From assembly GCF_001269985.1 (NCBI RefSeq), contig NZ_BBZB01000001.1, positions 868,001 through 932,000 on the forward strand: a DNA stretch of 64,000 bases. The letters are read 5' to 3'. The position numbers were made by a program, and so were the translations under genes. Shown one piece after another: positions 40,260 to 47,611 of the stretch (the stretch's first letter is position 1; each line of letters opens with the position of its first letter). The DNA comes from Pseudoalteromonas sp. '520P1 No. 423' (GTDB lineage: Bacteria > Pseudomonadota > Gammaproteobacteria > Enterobacterales > Alteromonadaceae). The notes under the pieces were generated by a model that did no database searches, was not told the DNA's origin, and worked only from the letters and a program-made list of their open reading frames with translations.

Positions 40260-40934
40260 ATGCAATTGACTGCTATGCCCAAAGAAAGTCGCCCAAGAGA
40301 AAAACTATTAGATAAAGGTGCTACGGCATTACTAGATAGTGAATTGCTGGCGATATTTTTACGAACCGGTACTCATGGCATGAATGCGATAGAGCTGGCG
40401 CAGCATTTATTAGATGAGTCGGGATCATTACAAAACCTATTTAATGCGCCTTTATCTGAGTTTGTTAAGTTTAAGGGGCTAGGTAATGCTAAATATGTGC
40501 AGCTACAAGCCGTGTTAGAATTAAATAAACGTTACTTAGCTGAGCAGTGCCAGCAACAAACCTTATTTGATTCACCAAAAGCAGTGCGTGACTTTTTATC
40601 GTTAAAATTAAAAGCACAGCAACAAGAAGTTTTTATGTTGCTTTATCTTGATAGCCAAAATCGCTTATTAACAGATGAAGCATTATTTTATGGCACAATT
40701 AATTCCGCAAGTGTTTATCCAAGAGAGGTGGTAAAGTCGGTTTTAAGACATAATGCAGCTTCTGTTATTTTGGCGCATAACCATCCATCAGGAATTGCAG
40801 AGCCAAGTGAAGCCGATCGACTTATTACCAATAAACTAAAAGATGCTTTGCAATTAATTGATGTTCAAATTTTAGACCACTTAGTGGTGGCGAGTAACAA
40901 AACCGTCTCTTTTGCCGAGCGAGGCTGGCTTTAA
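40260..40934 (+). CDS. radC: RadC family JAMM-domain protein
   Basis: The protein (224 residues from ATG 40260) has an N-terminal helix-hairpin-helix region and the JAMM metal site in ILAHNHPSGIAEPSEAD. RadC-like proteins accompany replication and competence genes, but their function is unresolved. An in-frame ATG at 40254 is only 1 nt from the AAGGA site, whereas 40260 is spaced 7 nt from it, so the later start is preferred. radC-rpmB-rpmG-mutM is the conserved order. Confidence 0.94.
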   Translation: MQLTAMPKESRPREKLLDKGATALLDSELLAIFLRTGTHGMNAIELAQHLLDESGSLQNLFNAPLSEFVKFKGLGNAKYVQLQAVLELNKRYLAEQCQQQTLFDSPKAVRDFLSLKLKAQQQEVFMLLYLDSQNRLLTDEALFYGTINSASVYPREVVKSVLRHNAASVILAHNHPSGIAEPSEADRLITNKLKDALQLIDVQILDHLVVASNKTVSFAERGWL

Positions 40935-41019
40935 ATAAAAATAATTAGGTGGTTTGGACCCAAAATAGCCAAAAAATCGTTTTTTATGCAAATTAGTTTA
41001 AATTAACTGCACTTTTTAC

Positions 41020-41048
41020 TTTCACTTAGTCGAGAGGATCTCTATAAT
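41020..41048 (+). promoter_or_regulatory. Probable promoter of rpmB-rpmG
   Basis: A perfect TATAAT (41043-41048) lies about 17 bp downstream of TTTCAC (41020-41025). The start would be near 41055, giving a leader of about 120 nt before rpmB. Confidence 0.6.
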
Positions 41049-41175
41049 TAGCCGCTATCAAATTTACACATGAGCTGAAGTGGTCAGATAGTCCACTTTA
41101 CAAGATCTTTGCCTGTAGTTGCTGTACTTATGGCTTGGGGAAATTAGCTCGAGCAAGATATTGGAGATATATATA

Positions 41176-41412
41176 ATGTCTAAAGTCTGTCAAGTTACAG
41201 GTAAGCGTCCAGCGGTAGGTAATCACCGTTCGCACGCAAGAAATGCAACTAAGCGTCGCTTTTTACCAAACCTTCAAACTCACCGTTTTTGGGTTGAGAG
41301 CGAAAAACGCTTTGTTAAACTACGTACTACTGCTAAAGGTATGCGTATCATCGACAAAAATGGCATCGACGCGGTTCTTACAGATATCCGTGCTCGCGGC
41401 GAAAAAGTTTAA
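41176..41412 (+). CDS. rpmB: 50S ribosomal protein L28
   Basis: The 78-residue protein [20 protein letters not shown] matches L28 over its full length. The ATG at 41176 has a GGAG site 9 nt upstream; an in-frame ATG at 41119 would add 19 residues not found in L28. rpmG follows after 11 bp. Confidence 0.98.
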   Translation: MSKVCQVTGKRPAVGNHRSHARNATKRRFLPNLQTHRFWVESEKRFVKLRTTAKGMRIIDKNGIDAVLTDIRARGEKV

Positions 41413-41423
41413 GGAGCTGAATA

Positions 41424-41579
41424 ATGCGTGATAAAATCCGTTTAGTTTCATCTGCTGGTACTGGTTATTTCTACACTACCGACAAGAACAAGCGTAACAT
41501 GCCTGAAAAAATGGAAATCAAAAAGTTCGATCCTAAGGTTCGTAAACATGTGATTTTCAAAGAAGCAAAAATCAAGTAA
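41424..41579 (+). CDS. rpmG: 50S ribosomal protein L33
   Basis: A 51-residue frame begins [17 protein letters not shown] and ends VIFKEAKIK, matching L33 over its full length. It is preceded by an AAGGAG ribosome-binding site directly after the rpmB stop. This L33 lacks the CxxC zinc pairs, as in E. coli. Confidence 0.98.
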   Translation: MRDKIRLVSSAGTGYFYTTDKNKRNMPEKMEIKKFDPKVRKHVIFKEAKIK

Positions 41580-41594
41580 TTTTGCTTTTTAAAG

Positions 41595-41620
41595 AAAAAC
41601 CCGATTTATCGGGTTTTTTT
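41595..41620 (+). terminator. Intrinsic terminator after rpmG
   Basis: AAAAACCCGA and TCGGGTTTTT pair around a TTTA loop, followed by further T residues. Confidence 0.93.
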
Positions 41621-41713
41621 ATGTCTAAAATTCAACAATCCTGCTCTGACTTGCCATTTTTAGCGCTAATTAGTTACAATTCCTGTAATATAATTTAATA
41701 AAATTTAATTTTT

Positions 41714-42205
41714 ATGATCCGATTAAGTAAAAAAGGCTGGAATAACGTATTAATATTTTCCATGCTAATAATGGTATTTTTGTTCAATGGCCTACATCAT
41801 AAATTAATAGATGCAGAAGCTGATGACGTAATACAACCACTGTTAAAAGAGCAGAGCTATATTTTAACAATCGAATATCCTTTATTTAAAATTGAACGCA
41901 TAGGCACAGGTTGGCGCAGTAATTCAACATTATCACAAATACAAATATCTGAGCTGTTAACTAATTGGCAGCAAGCAACAGGTTTACAGCTTGCTGATAT
42001 TAATACCATCAAGTCAGAGTTTAAAAATAAATCATCAGAAAACATTGTCACTATTTGGTTTGCAGGCGAAGAGCTACCCCAAGTATTCGCATTTTTTAAA
42101 TTGGGCGGTGATTATTTTATTCATATGCCAAAATCTGAAAATATGAACTGGTTGAAATTAGACAGTGAACAATACCTGTTATTATTCCCACAAGTTAAGG
42201 ATTAA
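41714..42205 (+). CDS. Membrane-anchored protein of unknown function upstream of mutM
   Basis: The 163-residue protein has one N-terminal transmembrane helix (about residues 12-27) and a periplasmic domain of about 130 residues. It has no cysteines and no catalytic motif that I can identify. It ends 9 bp before mutM and is probably co-transcribed with it. I cannot name the family. Confidence 0.65.
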   Translation: MIRLSKKGWNNVLIFSMLIMVFLFNGLHHKLIDAEADDVIQPLLKEQSYILTIEYPLFKIERIGTGWRSNSTLSQIQISELLTNWQQATGLQLADINTIKSEFKNKSSENIVTIWFAGEELPQVFAFFKLGGDYFIHMPKSENMNWLKLDSEQYLLLFPQVKD

Positions 42206-42214
42206 AAGAGCGCT

Positions 42215-43024
42215 ATGCCTGAGTTACCAGAAGTTGAAGTAAGTCGTATGGGGATTTCACCTTATCTTGAAGGTGAGGTAATAAAGAAAATTCATGTTTA
42301 TCAGTCAAGTTTACGTTGGGCAGTACCTGAGGAAGTTAAGCTTACTGAAGGCTTAGTCATAAATAAAGTGATCAGGCGTGCAAAATACCTATTGCTAGAA
42401 ACTGTTATGGGCAGCTTAATTTTACATTTAGGCATGTCGGGCAAATTAAGAGTGATCGACAGTTCAGTGCCTAGGATCAAACATGATCATATAGACATAG
42501 AAATGGAAACTGGTAAAACACTACGCTTTAACGATACAAGACGTTTTGGTTGTTTTTTATTTCAGCCACCAGGACAAGTACATAAATTATTAACCAAACT
42601 AGGGCCAGAGCCGCTTACCTTGGCTTTTAATCACAATGATTTATATAAAAAGTCTCGAGATAAAAAAACAGTTATTAAACAATTTATTATGAAAAATGAA
42701 GTGGTAGTTGGCGTCGGGAATATTTATGCTAATGAAGCTTTATTTAAAGCCGGTATTCACCCACAAACTCCTGCAGGTGAAATTAGTAAAAAACGCTATG
42801 AAAATCTAGTGGTACTGATAAAAGAAACCTTAAAGCAAGCAATCCTGCAAGGTGGTACAACCTTAAAAGACTTCGCGCAAACCGATGGCAGCCCCGGATA
42901 TTTTGCACAAGAGCTATTAGTATATGGTCGAGCAGGATTACCTTGTAAAAAATGTACTAAGCCATTAACCGAAATTAAAATAGGTCAACGTAGCTCAGTA
43001 TTTTGTGACGAGTGTCAAAAGTAA
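42215..43024 (+). CDS. mutM: Formamidopyrimidine-DNA glycosylase MutM
   Basis: The 269-residue enzyme begins MPELPEVE, placing the catalytic Pro and Glu right after Met. It has the H2TH region and a C-terminal zinc finger with C-x2-C-x16-C-x2-C (CKKC ... CDEC). It removes 8-oxoguanine and FaPy lesions. Length matches the family. REP-like repeats start 35 bp after its stop. Confidence 0.97.
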   Translation: MPELPEVEVSRMGISPYLEGEVIKKIHVYQSSLRWAVPEEVKLTEGLVINKVIRRAKYLLLETVMGSLILHLGMSGKLRVIDSSVPRIKHDHIDIEMETGKTLRFNDTRRFGCFLFQPPGQVHKLLTKLGPEPLTLAFNHNDLYKKSRDKKTVIKQFIMKNEVVVGVGNIYANEALFKAGIHPQTPAGEISKKRYENLVVLIKETLKQAILQGGTTLKDFAQTDGSPGYFAQELLVYGRAGLPCKKCTKPLTEIKIGQRSSVFCDECQK

Positions 43025-43058
43025 ATAGTTTGTCATTCAAACAAAAGTATTTAGAACA

Positions 43059-43188
43059 GTCATCCCCGAGTTGTTTTATCGGGGATCTCATGTTCATAAA
43101 GTAAAGTAAAGTAAAAACAAGATTTCCGATAAAAGACTTCACAAATGACGAGTTGATAAATTTCCGATAAGACACTTCACAAATGACG
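43059..43188. repeat. REP-like repeats upstream of the GIY-YIG gene
   Basis: Three copies occur: 43059-43089 in plus orientation (GTCATCCCCGAG ... TCGGGGATCT), then 43121-43149 and 43158-43188 in minus orientation with the degenerate half ACTTCACAAATGACG. The last is one arm of a 31-bp direct repeat whose other arm lies at 43592-43622, on the far side of the nuclease gene, differing at one base. Confidence 0.8.
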
Positions 43189-43291
43189 TAGAGGTAGGTA
43201 TCGAGCTGTTTCAAAAAGCTTTAATATTAAATTTGACGTAACAGCTTACTCATCTAACATCTAAATATGCGTATTTATCAAGGACGATAAT

Positions 43292-43579
43292 ATGAAAGCA
43301 CCTGCAATCTATATTTTGACCAATAAACCCAAGGGTTCTCTTTATATAGGTGTTACTAGCGATTTAGTTAAACGAGTTTGGCAGCATCGACAAGAGAGTT
43401 CGACTGGTTTCACTAGCAAGTACAATATTAAATCATTAGTTTATTATGAAGTATTTGATGATATGTATAATGCAATATCGAGAGAAAAGCAGTTAAAGAA
43501 ATGGAATCGAAAGTGGAAAATACATTTAATTGAATCTAATAACCCTCAGTGGCAAGATTTGTATTCTAGTATTATTTGA
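43292..43579 (+). CDS. Stand-alone GIY-YIG nuclease domain protein
   Basis: The 95-residue protein is a single GIY-YIG domain: AIYILT at residues 5-10 replaces the GIY strand, YIG is at 18-20, the catalytic Arg is probably R28 (VKRVWQHR), and the metal-binding Glu is probably E65 (SREKQLKKW). The end NPQWQDLY is typical of the small UPF0213-like proteins. There is no DNA-recognition domain. An AAGGACGATAAT leader gives a plausible ribosome-binding site. It is embedded in REP-like repeats and bracketed by 31-bp direct repeats, which suggests either insertion as a cassette or a role in moving or processing the palindromes. That role is inference. Confidence 0.88.
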   Translation: MKAPAIYILTNKPKGSLYIGVTSDLVKRVWQHRQESSTGFTSKYNIKSLVYYEVFDDMYNAISREKQLKKWNRKWKIHLIESNNPQWQDLYSSII

Positions 43580-43591
43580 AGCTTATTAACA

Positions 43592-43951
43592 AAATTTCCG
43601 ATAAGAGACTTCACAAATGACGGCTGGATTGGTTTGGGGTGCGGTATCGGAAATGACGATGGTATAAGTAAGATGTTGAAGTGTGAATCCTGAAGTTAAG
43701 TTTAAACACCGATACCAAGATGTGTCATCCTCGAGTTGTTTTATAGGGGATCTCATACATATAAGCTAACAAATAAGATTTCCGATTAGACACTTCACAA
43801 ATGACGGTTTGACAGCGGTGTAAGTGGTTGGCCTTGAAGCTCAATTTAAACGCTATTATTAAGAACAGTCATACCCGAGTTGTTTTATCGGGGATCTTAT
43901 ATTCATGAATTAAAGCCAAAAAAGACTTCCAATTCAAAACTTCATAAATGA
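43592..43951. repeat. Degenerate REP-like repeats downstream of the GIY-YIG gene
   Basis: Copies lie at 43592-43622 (31-bp direct repeat of 43158-43188), about 43724-43754 (plus), about 43777-43806 (minus), about 43868-43897 (plus), and a badly decayed one near 43921-43951. Orientations alternate as in the other arrays, but the units diverge more here. The remaining sequence to 44113 is AT-rich with no feature that I can see. Confidence 0.75.
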
Positions 43952-44113
43952 AAGGATTTTAGCACTACGTAAGCTTAAGTAATAAATTACAAAATAAGGA
44001 AAGTGATAGTTATTTTAAACAATAGATTTAAAGTAAAATAGAATAAAAAATATTTAAATTAATAAGATAGAGTAAACTGAAAACTACAGGGAATATTAAG
44101 ATAAATTAAAGAG

Positions 44114-44190
44114 TGGGGCGATTGACGGGGCTCGAACCCGCGACCACCGGAATCACAATCCAGGGCTCTACCAACTGAGCTACAACCGCC
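44114..44190 (-). tRNA. tRNA-His (GTG anticodon)
   Basis: The minus strand folds into a 77-nt tRNA with the extra 5' G (G-1) opposite C73, a diagnostic of tRNA-His. It has the anticodon GTG in GGATTGTGATTCC, the T-loop GGTTCGAGCCC, and an encoded CCA end. The acceptor stem is fully paired except for one G-U. Confidence 0.97.
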
Positions 44191-44300
44191 ACTTCTTTAA
44201 ACACAGTATTTGTGTTGGCGCGCATAATACATAAAAATAAACGTCATGGGAAGAGCTATGTTACTATTTATTTCTAAAAATTAAAAAAAAAGGAAAATAG

Positions 44301-44675
44301 ATGATAAAACGTACGTTTTGGCTGCTTTTTGGTTTGCTGAGTTTATTCTTAGGCATAGTTGGCGTATTTTTACCTTTGCTACCAACAACACCTTTTGTAT
44401 TGCTAAGTGCCTATTGTTTTTCTAAATCGTCAAAACGATTACATTTGTGGTTATTAAATCATAAATTATTTGGTTCATTGATTTCTGACTGGGAAAAGCA
44501 TGGTGTGATCCGTTGTAAAACAAAATGCATTGCAACAGCAAGCATGCTGATTTTAGTATCTTATCCGCTGATTTTTCTGCCTATTATGATATGGGTAAAA
44601 CTCACTGTAATAATTACCATGATAAGCGTGCTGATCTTCATATGGACTAGGCCCTCTAGCCCGATTGATGTGTAA
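44301..44675 (+). CDS. DUF454 (YbaN-type) inner-membrane protein
   Basis: The 124-residue protein has three to four hydrophobic helices and the family motif GIVGVFLPLLPTTPFVLLSAYCFSKSS near residue 18, followed by KLFGSLISDWEKHGVI. This is the DUF454/YbaN family, whose function is unknown. An AAAGGAAA ribosome-binding site precedes the ATG. Confidence 0.9.
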   Translation: MIKRTFWLLFGLLSLFLGIVGVFLPLLPTTPFVLLSAYCFSKSSKRLHLWLLNHKLFGSLISDWEKHGVIRCKTKCIATASMLILVSYPLIFLPIMIWVKLTVIITMISVLIFIWTRPSSPIDV

Positions 44676-44790
44676 TTAAATGTAACCTTTTATAGAAACA
44701 TCATATATAATACCTTTCATTCATTTTTGTTAATTAAAAGCTTGAGTGATAACAGGCATATATTTCTTAATTTATATAAAGGAACATTAA

Positions 44791-45609
44791 ATGGATCAGG
44801 CAGTTGATTGGTTGAACAATAATTCAGATTTAATCACTCATTACGGTATAAATACAATTTTAGCCATAGTGATATTTCTTATTGGTAATAAAGTAGCAAA
44901 ATTTTGCGCTAAAATCACCGAAAAAGCGTTTGCTAAAAAGAAAGTAGATAAAGCCGTAAGTTCATTTGTTTCAAGTATAATTAATGCTTTAGTTTTTGCT
45001 GTCGCTATTTTAATGGCGTTATCGCAAGTTGGTATTGAAACAACGTCTTTCATTGCAATTTTAGGTGCAGCTGGTTTAGCAATCGGTTTAGCATTACAAG
45101 GTTCTTTATCAAACTTTGCATCTGGCGTATTAATTATCATGCTTCGCCCGTTTAAATCAGGTGATTATATTGAAGCTGCAGGTAAGTCGGGTTCAGTAGA
45201 AAAAATCGAAATATTCGCAACTGAATTACGCACACCAGATAACAAAGTAGTTATCGTGCCTAACTCTTCAATTATGTCTGGTGCTATTACTAATTACTCA
45301 AGAGAAGCGACTCGCCGTATTGATTTAGTAATAGGTGTGGGTTACGACGCAGACTTAAAACAAGCAAAACAAGTTTTACAATCAGTATTAGATGCTGATG
45401 AGCGCATATTAAAAGATCCTGCTTATACAGTTGCGGTATCTGATTTAGCAGATTCAAGTGTTAACTTTGTAGTACGTCCGTGGGTTAAAACTGCAGACTA
45501 TTGGGCTGTATATTTTGATTTGATGGAAAATATTAAACTTGCGCTAGATGAAGCAAATATTAATATCCCATATCCACAAATGGATGTGCACGTTCAAAAA
45601 GAAGCTTAA
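44791..45609 (+). CDS. mscS: Small-conductance mechanosensitive channel MscS
   Basis: The 272-residue protein has three transmembrane segments (about residues 17-38, 60-82 and 88-115), with the Gly/Ala-rich pore helix GAAGLAIGLALQGSLSNFASG, followed by the cytoplasmic beta domain and alpha/beta vestibule. It releases solutes upon hypo-osmotic shock, which suits a marine organism. Length is near that of E. coli MscS (286). A REP-like array begins 13 bp after the stop. Confidence 0.95.
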   Translation: MDQAVDWLNNNSDLITHYGINTILAIVIFLIGNKVAKFCAKITEKAFAKKKVDKAVSSFVSSIINALVFAVAILMALSQVGIETTSFIAILGAAGLAIGLALQGSLSNFASGVLIIMLRPFKSGDYIEAAGKSGSVEKIEIFATELRTPDNKVVIVPNSSIMSGAITNYSREATRRIDLVIGVGYDADLKQAKQVLQSVLDADERILKDPAYTVAVSDLADSSVNFVVRPWVKTADYWAVYFDLMENIKLALDEANINIPYPQMDVHVQKEA

Positions 45610-45622
45610 CCCTAGGCGACAA

Positions 45623-46656
45623 GATTCCCGATAAAAGACTTCGGGAATGACGAGTTTGTTAAGATTCCCGATAAGAGACTTCGGGAATGACTGGGTGGAA
45701 AGTGGTATTTAAGGTTTAGTTTAACGTACTCAAGGTGAATTGTTTTAAATTAGTCGAGAGTACGAACTTACCAGCGTCATCTCCGAGGTGTTTTATCGGA
45801 GATCTGGTTTTAAGGTTTTGAGTGTAAGCGAACGATTTAACTCTAGGTGACAAGATTCCCGATAAGAGACTTCGGGAATGACGAGTTTGTTAAGATTCCC
45901 GATAAGAGACTTCGGGAATGACGAGTTTGTTAAGATTCCCGATAAAAGACTTCGGGAATGACGAGTTTGTTAAGATTCCCGATAAAAGACTTCGGGAATG
46001 ACTAGATTGGGAGTTTTATTTAGGGTTTAGTTTAACGTACTCTAGGTGAATTGTTTTAAATTAGTCGAGAGTACGAACTTACCAACGTCATCTCCGAGGT
46101 GTTTTATCGGAGATCTGGTTTTAAGGTTTTGATTGTAAGCGAACGATTTAACTCTAGGTGACAAGATTCCCGATAAGAGACTTCGGGAATGACTGGGTGG
46201 AAAGTGGTATTTAGGGTTTAGTTTAATGTACTCAAGGTGAATTGTTTTAAATTAGTCGAGAGTACGAACTTACCAGCGTCATCTCCGAGGTGTTTTATCG
46301 GAGATCTGGTTTTAAGGTTTTGAGTGTAAGCGAACGATTTAACTCTAGGTGACAAGATTCCCGATAAGAGACTTCGGGAATGACGAGTTTAGTGAGATTC
46401 CCGATAAGAGACTTCGGGAATGACTGGGTGGAAAGTGGTATTTAGGGTTTAGTTTAACGTACTCAAGGTGAATTGTTTTAAATTAGACGAGAGTACGAAC
46501 TTACCAACGTCATCTCCGAGGTGTTTTATCGGAGATCTGGTTTTAAGGTTTTGATTGTAAGCGAACGATTTAACTCTAGGTGACAAGATTCCCGATAAGA
46601 GACTTCGGGAATGACGAGTTTGTTAAGATTCCCGATAAAAGACTTCGGGAATGACG
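45623..46656. repeat. Nested tandem REP array (151 + 40n bp units)
   Basis: Eleven copies of the palindrome GATTCCCGATAA ... TTCGGGAATGAC begin at 45623, 45663, 45854, 45894, 45934, 45974, 46165, 46356, 46396, 46587 and 46627; neighbours within a run are exactly 40 bp apart. Four copies of an oppositely oriented palindrome (GTCATCTCCGAGG ... TCGGAGATCTGG) begin at 45776, 46087, 46278 and 46509, spaced 311, 191 and 231 bp. These distances equal 151 + 40n with n = 4, 1 and 2, so a long unit and a 40-bp sub-unit amplify independently. It fills the mscS-DUF481 gap. Confidence 0.93.
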
Positions 46657-46742
46657 AGCTAAAGCCCAAATCACTGGTAAAGCAGCCTAAATGGCATACA
46701 TAGTATTTATTAAATAGTTATTAAATAAAGGTTTTAATTGAA

Positions 46743-47501
46743 ATGAAAAAAGCATATTTATCACTTGTTGTTACCGCGTTAACCGCAACTAATGTTGTTG
46801 CTGAAGAAGCAAATAAAGATTGGGAAGTTACGAGTGAACTAGGCTTGATTTTAACAAGTGGTAATACAGAAACTACTACACTTAAAGGTGCAATTAAAGC
46901 CAAGCATGAAATGGAAAACTGGACAAACGAATATAAACTAGATGGTTTGTTCAAAGAAGATGAAATTGAAAAAGATGACGGCACTAAAGAAACACAACGT
47001 ACTAACGAAAAGTACTTTGCTTCTGCGCAAGGTAACTATAAATTAAATGAAGAAAATTCACATTTCTTCTTATTTGGTTCTCATACATCTGATTATTTTG
47101 GTTCATTTAGAAATGAAAGCGTATTTTCACTTGGTTACGGTAAGCGTTTTTTAGATACATCAAATATGTATTTTGATGCGGAAATTGGTCCGGGTTATAA
47201 ATATTTTGAAGAGTCAAAAAATGAAGACGGTACTAAAGGTGATACTGATGGCGAAGCAATCGCATTAGGTAAAGTTAACTTTAACTGGGATATCACAGAA
47301 TACGCTAAGTTTACACAAACTGTGGGTATGGAATACGGTTCAACTAATACTAAAACTAAGTCAGAGTCTGCATTATTAACTAAAATTAATGGTTCAATGC
47401 AAATGAAGGTAGGTTTTAACGTAACACATAATAGTGATGTAGATTCAGATAAAGAAAACACAGATACAGCAACAACATTAACATTAGTCTACAATTTCTA
47501 A
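46743..47501 (+). CDS. DUF481 outer-membrane beta-barrel protein
   Basis: The 252-residue protein has a signal peptide ending NVVAEE and alternating beta strands typical of DUF481 (YdiY-like) proteins: SELGLILTSGNTETTTLKG near the start and FSLGYGKRFLDTSNMYFDAEIGPGY in the middle, ending in the aromatic residue F after LVYN. It is predicted to be an outer-membrane protein; its role is unknown. A terminator follows, separating it from the secretion cluster. Confidence 0.88.
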   Translation: MKKAYLSLVVTALTATNVVAEEANKDWEVTSELGLILTSGNTETTTLKGAIKAKHEMENWTNEYKLDGLFKEDEIEKDDGTKETQRTNEKYFASAQGNYKLNEENSHFFLFGSHTSDYFGSFRNESVFSLGYGKRFLDTSNMYFDAEIGPGYKYFEESKNEDGTKGDTDGEAIALGKVNFNWDITEYAKFTQTVGMEYGSTNTKTKSESALLTKINGSMQMKVGFNVTHNSDVDSDKENTDTATTLTLVYNF

Positions 47502-47522
47502 CATTTAAAATGCACATTTCAG

Positions 47523-47552
47523 AAAAAAGGAAGCCTAGCTTCCTTTTTTTTT
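47523..47552 (+). terminator. Intrinsic terminator after DUF481 gene
   Basis: AAAAAAGGAAGC, loop CTA, GCTTCCTTTTTT is a perfect 12-bp stem followed by more T. Confidence 0.93.
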
Positions 47553-47611
47553 ATTTAAACTCAGGTAGAATAATGCACTTTATTGCTCATTTTTAATTAG
47601 AAGGGATTTTT

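Noticed and set aside
41119..41175. Longer L28 frame
   Set aside because: The added 19 residues have no counterpart in L28, and the good ribosome-binding site serves ATG 41176.
45623..46656. CRISPR-like 29-bp repeats with 11-bp spacers
   Set aside because: The spacers are identical and far too short, and the palindromes occur in both orientations with a second long unit. It is a nested REP array.
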